Positions 54,796 through 63,481 of a stretch of 64,000 bases of DNA are shown here, piece after piece. The notes beneath the pieces are model-generated. The model was not told where the DNA came from. It did no database searches and saw nothing but the letters and a program-made list of their open reading frames with translations. This DNA is from Cyclobacteriaceae bacterium (GTDB lineage: Bacteria > Bacteroidota > Bacteroidia > Cytophagales > Cyclobacteriaceae): assembly GCA_019638235.1 (NCBI GenBank), contig JAHBUE010000004.1, positions 99,213 to 163,212 on the forward strand, written 5' to 3'. Every line of letters starts with the position of its first letter. The first letter of the stretch is position 1. The position numbers and the translations under genes were made by a program.

Positions 54796-54857
54796 AGAAA
54801 AATGAATTTCACAAAGGTATTAAATCCCGATTGAATTTATCAACACCCGTGCTTTTA

Positions 54858-56213
54858 TTAGAAGCGCATAAGAAATTCTGTGCCTTCGCCCACGGACGAC
54901 TTGGCGGTGAGTGTACCCTGATGCTGCCGCATTACTTGCCGCGACAGGCTCAGGCCAATACCAGAACCTGATTTTTTGGTTGTAAAGAAGGGGATAAAGA
55001 TTTTTTCCAGGGCCTCAGGGTCAATGCCCGAACCATTGTCGCGAACCGAAATTACCGGCCGGTTTTTATCACTCACCCATGCCTTTACGGTAATCACCTT
55101 TTCTTCCTGGTCTTCAAAAGCCTGAATGGCATTTTTTACTAAGTTGATAAGCACTTGTTCGGTTAGTCCACGATCGGCCTGAAGCGTTAAATCGGGAGGA
55201 TCAATATCCACAACTAATTTAATCTGCTTTTCTGCGAGTTCATTTTTGTGCAGCATACAGATTTCATCCAGCAAGGTGCATACAATAAAGGTTTGCAGTC
55301 GTGGTTTTGGAATATGCGTAAGACTTCTAAACTCCCTTACAAACCGTATCAGGTTTTCGCTTCGCTTGCTGATGGTTTGCAACGATAAATGAATATCGCT
55401 AAGTTGATCTTTTTCAAGTGGCTTTTCTTCCGAATCTTTGATATGGTCGCTGATTTCAACTTCCATTGTTCCGGCTAAGGATGAAATAGGCGTAACCGAA
55501 TTCATGATTTCGTGCGTAAGCACACGCACTAAGTTTTGCCAGGCTTCCATTTCCTTTTCTTCCAGTTCGCGCTGAATGTTTTGCAGCGAAATCAGTTTCA
55601 TGTTTTCGCCACGAAGGGTTAGTTCAATGGCGTAGATAGAAAGTTGTATGATGTCTTCTCCGGCTTTTAACCGCATTAATTCGCGGCCGCCTGTTTTTAA
55701 CCGTAAAAAAACCTGCACAAGATTTTCGTCAACCTCTTTCAGGTCGCTTACCGTATCGGCTTTGTTTACCTTTAGTAATTTTCGGGCTGCGCTGTTAAAA
55801 ATTTCAATTTTACCGGTGTTGTCATTGAAAATCACCAACCCGATACCCACGTGCATAACAATGTTTTTATAGAAAAGATATTCCGAATCTTTTTCCTGTC
55901 GGGAGTTGCGAAGTTTTGTTAACGCTTCGTTTAGTTTCCTATGAAATCGTTGCACATAAGGGTCGCGGCTATCTGTTTTAAAGGAAGCGGAAAAATCATC
56001 GAAGCTTACGGAGTCAAGAAAAGAGGCAATGTCTTTATTGGATTGGTCAACCAGGTCAACTAATTGTTTTACCTGGAAAGCCGCCACGCCCAGGAATACA
56101 AGCGCCAGTACGTTATTATTCTTGAAAAGAAAAAAGCACATGGCAAGAATGCTGATTGCGAGAAACAGTATGCGGGGTACAACCGGTGATTTCCAGTTAA
56201 ATTTATAATCCAT
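54858..56213 (-). CDS. Sensor histidine kinase (NtrY-like)
   Basis: The 451-residue kinase has two N-terminal membrane segments (IVPRILFLAISILAMCFFLF region and NVLALVFLGVAAFQV), a PAS-like segment (about 110-215, NIVMHVGIGLVIFNDNTGKIEIFNSAA), and the H-box VRVLTHEIMNSVTPISSL. The HATPase domain has NLVKNAIQAFED, ISVRDNGSGIDPE and KSGSGIGLSLSRQVM. It phosphorylates the adjacent NtrC-type regulator; the two genes overlap by 11 bases. What it senses is unknown. Confidence 0.94.
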   Translation of the reverse strand: MDYKFNWKSPVVPRILFLAISILAMCFFLFKNNNVLALVFLGVAAFQVKQLVDLVDQSNKDIASFLDSVSFDDFSASFKTDSRDPYVQRFHRKLNEALTKLRNSRQEKDSEYLFYKNIVMHVGIGLVIFNDNTGKIEIFNSAARKLLKVNKADTVSDLKEVDENLVQVFLRLKTGGRELMRLKAGEDIIQLSIYAIELTLRGENMKLISLQNIQRELEEKEMEAWQNLVRVLTHEIMNSVTPISSLAGTMEVEISDHIKDSEEKPLEKDQLSDIHLSLQTISKRSENLIRFVREFRSLTHIPKPRLQTFIVCTLLDEICMLHKNELAEKQIKLVVDIDPPDLTLQADRGLTEQVLINLVKNAIQAFEDQEEKVITVKAWVSDKNRPVISVRDNGSGIDPEALEKIFIPFFTTKKSGSGIGLSLSRQVMRQHQGTLTAKSSVGEGTEFLMRF

Positions 56214-57570
56214 ACTTTTCCATTCTGCGATACAACGAAGCGCGTGTCAGGCCAACTTCATCGGCAGCTTTTGAAATATTTCCGCTGTGTAAACTCAAAG
56301 CCTTAACAATGGCGGCTTTCTCTACTTCATCCAGGTTCAACGTTTCGGTTGAGGAAGACGATACCGGCCGGCTGAACAGGAAATCGCTTTCCTGTAACGA
56401 AGCCGAATCCGTCATGATTACCGCGCGTTCAATGGCGTGTTGCAATTCGCGGATATTTCCCGGCCACGCATAGCGTTTCAGTTTGTCCATAGCATTGGGT
56501 GCAATGGTGTTTACCTGTTTATGATATTTGCGAGCATAGTGGTCGAGGTAATGGCGCGCCAGTAACGAAATGTCTTCCACGCGGTCAGCTAAGGGCGGAA
56601 CTTTTATTTCAACCGTGTTGATGCGGTACAGTAAATCCTGACGGAATGTGCCTTGCTCTACCATTTGGTGCAAGGGCATGTTAGTGGCGCAAATCAACCG
56701 GATGTCAACCGGTATAGATTGGTTTGAGCCCACGCGCGTTACCTGCCGTGATTGCAGTGCACTCAACAATTTACTTTGCAGACTTAAACTTAAGTTTCCA
56801 ATCTCATCTAAAAAGAGTGTGCCCCCGTTCGCTAATTCAAATCTTCCTGGGCGGTCTTCACGTGCATCGGTAAAGGCGCCTTTCTTATGCCCGAATAATT
56901 CGCTTTCAAACAGCGTTTCGGTAATTGCGCCCATATCTACCGAAACAAAGCTGCTGTCTTTACGAAGCGAGCGTTGATGAATGGCGCGGGCTATCAACTC
57001 TTTTCCTGTTCCGTTCTCACCTAAAATCAACACGTTGGCATCCGTTTTGGCCACTTTGTCAATCAGCCCGAATACTTCATTTATCGCTGCGCTTTCGCCA
57101 ATAATCTCACCAAACGGTTTGCTGATTTGTTCTTCCAGCATTTCTTTGGCTTTACGAAGTTTATCCACTTCGTTGTAGGATTGCTTGAGCCTGATGGCGG
57201 TAGAAATAGTAGCGATTAGTTTTTCATTTTGCCAGGGTTTCAGAATAAAATCGGTAGCGCCTTGCTTTAAGGCTTTCACGGCCATTTCCACATCGCCAAA
57301 AGCGGTAATCAGGATGACTACGGCATTGGGGTCTTTCTCTAATATTTTTTCGAGCCAGTAAAAACCTTCCTTTCCGCTGGTAATGTCTTTACTGAAATTC
57401 ATGTCTAACAGGATGACATCGTAGGTATCGTTGTTTAAGAGAAAAGGGATTTTGTTGGGATTTTTTTCGATGATAACATGATGGTTTTGCTTTTTGAGCA
57501 ACATCTTGGCTGCCAGCAACACATCCTCATCGTCATCAATCATTAAAATTTTACCACCTTCAGGATTCAT
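56203..57570 (-). CDS. Sigma-54-dependent response regulator (NtrC family)
   Basis: The 455-residue protein has a receiver domain (MIDDDEDVLLAAKML; phosphorylated Asp in VILLDMNF; Lys in FILKPWQ), an AAA+ activator domain with Walker A LGENGTGKELIARAIHQ, the sigma-54 contact loop GAFTDA (classical GAFTGA) in ELFGHKKGAFTDARE, Walker B GGTLFLDEIGNL, and a Fis-type helix-turn-helix at the end (ISKAADEVGLTRASLYRRMEKYGL). It activates promoters read by RpoN (5206). It is the first gene of an operon with its kinase. Confidence 0.95.
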   Translation of the reverse strand: MNPEGGKILMIDDDEDVLLAAKMLLKKQNHHVIIEKNPNKIPFLLNNDTYDVILLDMNFSKDITSGKEGFYWLEKILEKDPNAVVILITAFGDVEMAVKALKQGATDFILKPWQNEKLIATISTAIRLKQSYNEVDKLRKAKEMLEEQISKPFGEIIGESAAINEVFGLIDKVAKTDANVLILGENGTGKELIARAIHQRSLRKDSSFVSVDMGAITETLFESELFGHKKGAFTDAREDRPGRFELANGGTLFLDEIGNLSLSLQSKLLSALQSRQVTRVGSNQSIPVDIRLICATNMPLHQMVEQGTFRQDLLYRINTVEIKVPPLADRVEDISLLARHYLDHYARKYHKQVNTIAPNAMDKLKRYAWPGNIRELQHAIERAVIMTDSASLQESDFLFSRPVSSSSTETLNLDEVEKAAIVKALSLHSGNISKAADEVGLTRASLYRRMEKYGL

Positions 57571-57669
57571 AGTATAGATTTAAGTAGTGTTTCAATAAGT
57601 AAAAGTTGTGCCAGATACAGAATTGCGTATTTGGGCCTAAAAATGAGGAAATGGTGTTCTTTCCTGCAC

Positions 57670-57695
57670 AAATATGTTCATTATTGAACATATTT
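57670..57695. promoter_or_regulatory. Perfect 26-bp palindrome upstream of the NtrC-type gene
   Basis: AAATATGTTCA and TGAACATATTT are perfect 11-base arms around TTAT. It lies about 100 bases before the start of the regulator and about 70 before the transposase remnant, and could be an operator for either side. A T-run on the right could also make it a terminator on the plus strand. Confidence 0.5.
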
Positions 57696-57763
57696 TTTGT
57701 ACGAAAACGGACTTCTCTTTTCGGAGTTTGTAATTTTAAGGATAAAATTTTTCGAGAAACCAC

Positions 57764-58072
57764 ATGATTCGCACCTGGGTGGGAGTATATAAGAAGCTTC
57801 GGAGTTCAACGGTAGAGCCTGTTTTGGGAACGCTGATAAATTTTGGAGGTATGGGCAGAATACAGACACGCGGTATAAAAAACGCGAACAAATATATGAT
57901 AGGGGCGGCCATAGCCTACAATCTCAAAAAGTGGCAGAACTACGTTCCAAAAACACGAAAAGCAGCCCTAAAAGCGATGGAAAGGGAGGTTACAGCCTTT
58001 TCAAAAATCCTTTCATCATCGCTTTTTTATCTTCGATATACCAAACGCAAATTTTCGCTCTCCATTTTCTGA
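57764..58072 (+). pseudogene. C-terminal remnant of an IS1182-type transposase
   Basis: The 102-residue frame contains YKKLRSSTVEPVLGTLINFG, the ending block of DDE transposases of the IS1182 group (catalytic Glu in STVEPV-like motif), followed by GIKNANKYMIGAAIAYNLKKW. The usual N-terminal domain and the first two catalytic Asp residues are absent, and the frame upstream is closed. No terminal inverted repeats were recognised. It stands at the border between core genes and the cassette array. Confidence 0.8.
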
Positions 58073-58140
58073 GTTGAAATTTCATCATCGTTTATAAACG
58101 ATTTAATGAGGTCGATTTTTTGATGAAAACCGGGTTGTGC

Positions 58141-58162
58141 AACGGCTACCCGTGTTGGCAGT
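58141..58162. repeat. Shortened attC-like site closing the cassette array
   Basis: On the minus strand CTGCCAACACG (matching the first box of the unit's start) is followed by GGTAGCC and then a new GTTGCACAAC box. The long central part seen in the other sites is missing. Confidence 0.5.
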
Positions 58163-58169
58163 AGTAGTT

Positions 58170-59054
58170 TTAGTCTGGTTTAGCATTGTATAAGTTTTCC
58201 ATTCCTAATCTTTCTGCAAATTCGGTAAATTCTTTTTCTGCTTTTATTGAGTTGAATTTGTCTTTTACTTGGTCGGCTTTGTCTTGGTGTATTATTTTGC
58301 AATTTGGAAACTCAAAATTGTCAAAGAAATTACCGAACGCATTTAAAAGTGTTGCCCTTGAAACTAAAACTGTGTCTTTAATTGTTCTAAAAAACTTTTT
58401 GTATTGCCTTGTCAGCAAAATGTAATCTGTTGTCGGCAAAACGATAGGAATATGCTCTGTCCAAATTGTTAAAGTAAATGGCTCATTAGTTTGTTTTGTC
58501 TTGAAAAAGAAAATTTTGGGAACAAAATATCCTTCGCCAAGTTTTTGTTGTAAATTCTGTCTATTAGAATTGTATTCCCAAACTTTATTACAATCTTCTT
58601 CACTTAGGTAACAACTTTGCATTTCTTTGAAGTGGTCTTTACTTGCCCACAAATTTGTTTTGTTCCAAGTGTCAAATTGTTCTTGTCTGGTTGGCTTGTA
58701 TGGTTGTTCCGAATTAGATTGAGGATTTAGAACAAACAGATTCAGGTCGTTGCAAAATTGTTCTACAAACTTAAATGCTTCAAGTCCGAAAAAACTTGGT
58801 CGCATAAAATTTAGGTTGAAAGTAAAATTGGTGTCGTCAAAATTTTCTATTGGCTCTATTTCTTCATCTTCTTCAATGTTTTCGTCAAGTTCATTGTAAT
58901 CAAAAGAGAAATATACTTCTGTGTCTTCGTTTTCATAAAACCATTGAGTATTTCCTTCGTTTGCGGAAACTAAATTGTCTGACAAATACTTTGAAATTCT
59001 GTCCGTTGAAATTTCTGTCCCTTTTTGTTTGTAAAAAAATAGGTCGTAACTCAT
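58170..59054 (-). CDS. Cassette gene of unknown function (MSYDLFF family)
   Basis: The 294-residue protein starts MSYDLFFYKQKG, an opening I associate with orphan proteins of Bacteroidota that lack a known function. It is rich in aromatic and acidic residues (DENIEEDEEIEPIENFDDTNF) and has no signal peptide or membrane segment, so it is cytoplasmic. An immunity-type role is possible but unsupported. It is flanked by attC-like repeats on both sides in the orientation of a cassette gene. Confidence 0.7.
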   Translation of the reverse strand: MSYDLFFYKQKGTEISTDRISKYLSDNLVSANEGNTQWFYENEDTEVYFSFDYNELDENIEEDEEIEPIENFDDTNFTFNLNFMRPSFFGLEAFKFVEQFCNDLNLFVLNPQSNSEQPYKPTRQEQFDTWNKTNLWASKDHFKEMQSCYLSEEDCNKVWEYNSNRQNLQQKLGEGYFVPKIFFFKTKQTNEPFTLTIWTEHIPIVLPTTDYILLTRQYKKFFRTIKDTVLVSRATLLNAFGNFFDNFEFPNCKIIHQDKADQVKDKFNSIKAEKEFTEFAERLGMENLYNAKPD

Positions 59055-59086
59055 ATTCGTTTGTTTGTGGTCTGCTTACTATTACT

Positions 59087-59222
59087 GCCAACAACGTTTC
59101 GGGTATTGCCGAAGGCGGGGATTTTTAGTACTAAAGTTTAATCGAAGAACGAATGTTGAACTTTGCACAAATGCTCAATCGAAGAACTTCAGCCCCGCTT
59201 TTGGCAATACCATGTTACAGGC
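59087..59222. repeat. attC-like recombination site after the P-type ATPase gene
   Basis: GGTATTGCC..GGCGGGG (59102-59120) pairs with CCCCGC..GGCAATACC (59193-59211), 17 of 19 bases. The outer boxes are CCAACAACG on the left and GTTACAGGC on the right, and the latter is the complement of GCCTGTAAC, found at the start of the same unit (61847-61855). The AT-rich centre contains two AATCGAAGAAC copies. Confidence 0.75.
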
Positions 59223-59247
59223 TGGCGTTTTCGTTAACTGTGTAATT

Positions 59248-61755
59248 TTAGCTATTTATTTTCAACCTTTTAACCCATTTATACACTTCGACCCACAACA
59301 CCGACACGGCAGCAATTAAAATTGAGATTAAGAATTGCTGGAAATTTATACTACTCAATTGAAAGAAAGAAGCGAATGGCGGAATATAGAGTATTGCAAT
59401 AAGTAAAACCAAAGATGCTCCAAGTATTAATGGGAACAATGTATTTTTATTTTTAAAACTATCAAATACACTGTAAATGAATGAGCGATTAACCATACTC
59501 AAAAACACATTTGCAAATACTAAAGTTGTGAAAACTATTGAACGTGTAGTTGCTTCATTACTACCGTTTTGTACAGCATACTGATATGCAGTTAGAACGC
59601 CTGCGGTAATGGCCAATCCCTGAATAATACTAATGCTTAATTCTTTCCAGCTCAAGAATGTCTCGGTCATTTTACGTGGTTTCTCTAGCATTGTATTTTT
59701 TTCCATCGGCTCATTTTCATAGACAATAGAACAGGTTGGCCCCATTATTAGCTCCAAGAAAATAACATGTACCGGTGTGAAAATATGCGGATATATCCAA
59801 CCCAAAAACAAGGGTAAAGAAACCGTTAGAATAATCGGAATATGAATGGATATAATATATTGAATGGCTTTTTTGAGATTGGAATAAATTCTTCTTCCAG
59901 CCGCTATTCCAGTGATCAATTTGTCTAAATCATCATTTGCAATAACCAATGCTGCCGCTGCTTTTGCGATTTCTGTTCCTTTATTTCCCATCGCTACACC
60001 AATATGAGCTGCTTTCAAAGCAGGTGCATCATTCACGCCATCTCCCAGCATGGCCACCACTTCATCGTTCTTTTTAAGAGCGTTTACAATTGCCAATTTT
60101 GCCTCGGGGAACATACGCGTAAACAGTGTGGTGCTTTTAGAAAGTTCCATCAATTCGGTTTCTGTATGATGAACGATATCGGTTCCGTTTACTGCTGCTG
60201 TTTCGTTTATAATTCCTGCTTGATGCGCAATAGCCCTTGTTGTATCTGCATTGTCTCCTGTGATGACTTTTACCTTGATGCCTGCAGCATATATCTTTTT
60301 AAATACTTCTTGAATGTTCGCTTTCGGTGGATCGTAGAAAACAGTGAATCCTAAAAAGTCAAAAGAAAAATCTTGTTGTTTTTCAGGAAAGTGATTGCCT
60401 TCAAAATTACATTTAGCCACGCCCAGTACTCGGTACCCTTGCGCTCCGAAATTGATGATATGTTGTCGTAAATTGTCCTTCTCGCTTTCCGTAAGATTAG
60501 AAACGGCAAGAATGGCTTCGGGCGCACCTTTGGCTGCAATAATTCTTTCACCTAAACTATTTTCAAAAAGATGCGTCATCATTGGAGGTTTCCCTTCTAA
60601 TGGATATTCGTGTATCATTTGAAAATTCTTCCGCTCATCTTTGGATTGTGTTTGCTCATAAATTTGATGCAGTGTTTTTTCCATGGGATCAAACGGAATG
60701 GGTTCACTACTCCACATAGCGAAACGAATAAGCTCTGAAAGCTCAGGTGTATTGAATTGCGTATCCTCAAAAACCTTGTTTGATTTGTAATCAAATAAAA
60801 GTTTCAGTCGCATGGAGTTTTCAGTAATAGTTCCCGTTTTGTCCGTACAGATCACTGTAGTACTGCCCAATGTTTCGACCACACTACTACGTTTAATTAT
60901 CACACCTTCACTCATTAATTTCCAGGCACCTAAAGCCATAAAAGTAGTAAAGGCTACAGGGATTTCTTCTGGAAGCACAGACATGGCCAAGGTTAATCCA
61001 GCGAGTAAACTTTGTATGATATCTCCTGATTTCCAGTAACTAAATCCCCAAACCATCAGAAACACGATAACACCAATAATCGCCATTCCCTTTACAAATT
61101 TGGTAATCTGAATTTGCAGTGGCGAATGAACTTCTTTGATATCTTGAATGGATTGACTGATTTTCCCTAGTTTGGTTTCTGCTCCAATTTTCTCTACATT
61201 AAAGATGGCCAAACCAGATACTACCAGCGTTCCGCTATATATTTTTCTATCTTCGGTTTCTTGACTTTTAAATACTGAAAAACTTTCACCTGTTAGTGAG
61301 GCTTCATTAACTGAAAAATCATTGCTGTGCACAATTTCGCCATCAGCACTAATCATTTTTCCTTCTTCGACAATGCATAAATCGCCAACGGCAATTTCGT
61401 TTGTGGGAATTTGCATCACGATTGAATCTCTGATAACAGTACTTAACGGTTCGTTCAATTTTTTCAACGCTTCCAGTGCTTTTTTACTGCGATTGTCTTG
61501 ATAGAATGAAATGCCAGAAACGACAATAATAGCGCCCAACATAAAAATAGCTTCGGAATAATTGCCAACTATTATATAAATAACTGTTACCGCAATAAGC
61601 AAAAGCAGCATTGGTTCTTTCAAAATATCGAGCAACATCCTATACCACGCATTTTTTTTAATAGCGTCTATTTGATTGAAACCAAATTTTTTTCGAGAGG
61701 TTTTTAATTCCTCAGTTGTGAGACCTTTAATGTGTTTGGGGACATTATACTGCAT
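59248..61755 (-). CDS. P-type cation-transporting ATPase
   Basis: The 835-residue pump has the phosphorylation site CTDKTGTITE, the actuator motif SLTGES, the hinge MLGDGVNDAPALKAAHIGVAMG, and LPEEIPVAF in the fourth membrane segment. The PEEIP variant points to a P2-like group often found in bacteria whose ion is uncertain. Ten membrane segments are likely. The cation (Ca, Mg, Mn or another) cannot be assigned. At about 2.5 kb it is very large for a gene in an integron-type cassette, yet both flanks bear attC-like repeats. Confidence 0.95.
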   Translation of the reverse strand: MQYNVPKHIKGLTTEELKTSRKKFGFNQIDAIKKNAWYRMLLDILKEPMLLLLIAVTVIYIIVGNYSEAIFMLGAIIVVSGISFYQDNRSKKALEALKKLNEPLSTVIRDSIVMQIPTNEIAVGDLCIVEEGKMISADGEIVHSNDFSVNEASLTGESFSVFKSQETEDRKIYSGTLVVSGLAIFNVEKIGAETKLGKISQSIQDIKEVHSPLQIQITKFVKGMAIIGVIVFLMVWGFSYWKSGDIIQSLLAGLTLAMSVLPEEIPVAFTTFMALGAWKLMSEGVIIKRSSVVETLGSTTVICTDKTGTITENSMRLKLLFDYKSNKVFEDTQFNTPELSELIRFAMWSSEPIPFDPMEKTLHQIYEQTQSKDERKNFQMIHEYPLEGKPPMMTHLFENSLGERIIAAKGAPEAILAVSNLTESEKDNLRQHIINFGAQGYRVLGVAKCNFEGNHFPEKQQDFSFDFLGFTVFYDPPKANIQEVFKKIYAAGIKVKVITGDNADTTRAIAHQAGIINETAAVNGTDIVHHTETELMELSKSTTLFTRMFPEAKLAIVNALKKNDEVVAMLGDGVNDAPALKAAHIGVAMGNKGTEIAKAAAALVIANDDLDKLITGIAAGRRIYSNLKKAIQYIISIHIPIILTVSLPLFLGWIYPHIFTPVHVIFLELIMGPTCSIVYENEPMEKNTMLEKPRKMTETFLSWKELSISIIQGLAITAGVLTAYQYAVQNGSNEATTRSIVFTTLVFANVFLSMVNRSFIYSVFDSFKNKNTLFPLILGASLVLLIAILYIPPFASFFQLSSINFQQFLISILIAAVSVLWVEVYKWVKRLKINS

Positions 61756-61846
61756 CAGTCTAATTTTTTAAAAACATAAAACTGTTAGATTTATTTAAAT
61801 TACTGTGAAAAGCGTTTTTGTGATTTTAGTGCATTTTTCCACGCTT

Positions 61847-62043
61847 GCCTGTAACGGTCAAGTATAAGCGTAGTGCGGGGTTACAGAACCGAACTTTTCA
61901 GTTTGGCACGAATGTTAGCCAAAGCTACGCTTTGTGTTTTATCTTCTTTTTTCAAAACGTCAAAGCGTAGCTTTGGCGGAATAGAAAGCTGAAACTTCGG
62001 TTTGGCACTTTCGACCGCATTACGCTTATACATTGTTAGCGGG
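61847..62043. repeat. attC-like recombination site after the alpha/beta hydrolase gene
   Basis: GTATAAGCGTAGTGCGG (61862-61878) pairs with CCGCATTACGCTTATAC (62015-62031) with one mismatch. Inside lies a perfect 17-base hairpin (61918-61934 with 61961-61977). The right box GTTAGCGGG (62035-62043) is the complement of CCCGCTAAC, found at the far end of the same unit (63249-63257). The 294-base gap has nothing else. Confidence 0.78.
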
Positions 62044-62049
62044 TCGGTT

Positions 62050-63216
62050 TTATTCTTCTATAAATACTGTTTCTATGTTTGCTTTTTTGTCATTGTTCAC
62101 AATTCCAACTATAAAGTCATACATTACGTCAAGATGTTTTATGTACAGAGGAAGCCTATTTTCAAGGATCTCTTTGTCAGGTTGTTGAATCTTATTGTCT
62201 AGAAAATACCGTAAGTAAAAAATAGACAAGTAAGCATTATGTTCAAATTCCGTTTTTGTACTGGCATATGTAATTTGAGGAGCTTTTACATTTTCCAAAA
62301 AGTTAAAAGGTTTTTTTTCGCCCGTTGCGGCACAAAATAAAATGGGAAAAGGGTAGTTTACTTTTTCAGTAATCACTTTTTGATAGACTTCTGGCCATCT
62401 GTCTTTTACAACTTCATAATCTGTTTTAAATTCAATTGTGGTTTCCAAAGAAACCATACCTTTAATTATGGTATCCTGTCCAAATGCCCTTAAACCCATC
62501 TGAGCTCCCAAACTGTGTCCTATAAAGAATATTGAAGAAGAATTGCTTAGAGAATTTGCAAAGTCGGTAATGGTTCTTAAACTTTCTTCGTATTCACCAT
62601 TATGAAACCTTTCGAACGGTAACATACCGAAAGAACAATTTTGAAATTGCAATTCAAAACTGGCAGTAACAAAAACAAACCCTCTGGAAGCAAAATATTC
62701 AGCCATAGCAAAATTTTCAAATGGATGACCTTGCGAGCCATTATGGTAAACTATAACAGGGAAATTAATGTCTCCAATAGTGGAATCCGGAATACTACGC
62801 GTTTCTAACTCGCCTATTAAATCAAGAACATCTTCATATGCGTATTTTCCATAATTATTTTCTTTACCATTTTTTAAATTCTCTGTAAGATAATCTCGTA
62901 TAAATAGATTTTTATATTCTACTGTGAGTTGTTTTTGTACAGTTTTTAGGTCGGGATTTTGTTTGAATGTGAAGAAGTTTTTTACTTTCAAGTAGTCACT
63001 CTTATTATTCTTTATTATTGGATGCCAAACTTGTACAAAATACGGTTTCTGACCTTTATAGTCATAGTTTATATAATCGTATTTCTTATCTAGGATTAGT
63101 GTGTCCATATAACCGACTTGATAGTCTCCTAGTTTAACAAAGTCGTAAAGGTTATCCTGTGCATTGATTCTAATGCATTGAAGAAAGCCCAAACAGATAA
63201 TGATAATCGATTTCAT
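62050..63216 (-). CDS. Exported alpha/beta hydrolase
   Basis: The 388-residue protein has a signal peptide (MKSIIIICLGFLQCIRINAQ). The nucleophile elbow is GHSLGAQ in FFIGHSLGAQMGLRAFG. The first strand VIVYHNGSQGHPFENFAMAEYFASRGFVFVTASFE resembles dienelactone-hydrolase or platelet-activating-factor acetylhydrolase relatives. A likely catalytic His lies in TEFEHNAYLSIFY; the Asp was not fixed. It would act outside the cytoplasm on an ester or lipid. It is flanked by attC-like sites on both sides. Confidence 0.85.
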   Translation of the reverse strand: MKSIIIICLGFLQCIRINAQDNLYDFVKLGDYQVGYMDTLILDKKYDYINYDYKGQKPYFVQVWHPIIKNNKSDYLKVKNFFTFKQNPDLKTVQKQLTVEYKNLFIRDYLTENLKNGKENNYGKYAYEDVLDLIGELETRSIPDSTIGDINFPVIVYHNGSQGHPFENFAMAEYFASRGFVFVTASFELQFQNCSFGMLPFERFHNGEYEESLRTITDFANSLSNSSSIFFIGHSLGAQMGLRAFGQDTIIKGMVSLETTIEFKTDYEVVKDRWPEVYQKVITEKVNYPFPILFCAATGEKKPFNFLENVKAPQITYASTKTEFEHNAYLSIFYLRYFLDNKIQQPDKEILENRLPLYIKHLDVMYDFIVGIVNNDKKANIETVFIEE

Positions 63217-63248
63217 TGCTTAATTTGCATTATATGTCTTTTTAACTG

Positions 63249-63419
63249 CCCGCTAACGTCCCCGCATAGCCGATGGCGGGGACTTAGAACGATAAACATC
63301 CCGTAAATTGGCTGATAAATTTGCGAAGCTTTCAGCCAATTTACACCAAATTTCCATAACTTCGATAAACTTCCGGAACCCGCGTCCAGCCCCGCTTTTG
63401 GCTATGCAATGTTATGCGG
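63249..63419. repeat. attC-like recombination site after the cupin gene
   Basis: GCATAGCC..GGCGGGG (from 63264) pairs with CCCCGC..GGCTATGC (63390-63407). An inner hairpin pairs GTAAATTGGCTGA (63303-63315) with TCAGCCAATTTAC (63332-63344). The outer boxes are CCCGCTAACG and GTTATGCGG. The GCCCCGCTTTTGGC arm is shared with the site at 59087. Confidence 0.78.
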
Positions 63420-63481
63420 ACGTGCTTCTACTTCTGGATTGCATAAAGTACTCATTCAAAGAATATCTATACTTTTAATGC

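Noticed and set aside
57764..58072. Complete insertion sequence
   Set aside because: Only the C-terminal part of the transposase exists and no terminal inverted repeats or target duplication were found.
58850..59319. Short plus-strand frames across the attC-like site at 59087
   Set aside because: They cross the inverted repeat and the 3' end of the ATPase gene and show no protein features.
58141..63419. CRISPR array
   Set aside because: The repeats are long, unequal inverted repeats separated by whole genes, not short regular direct repeats.
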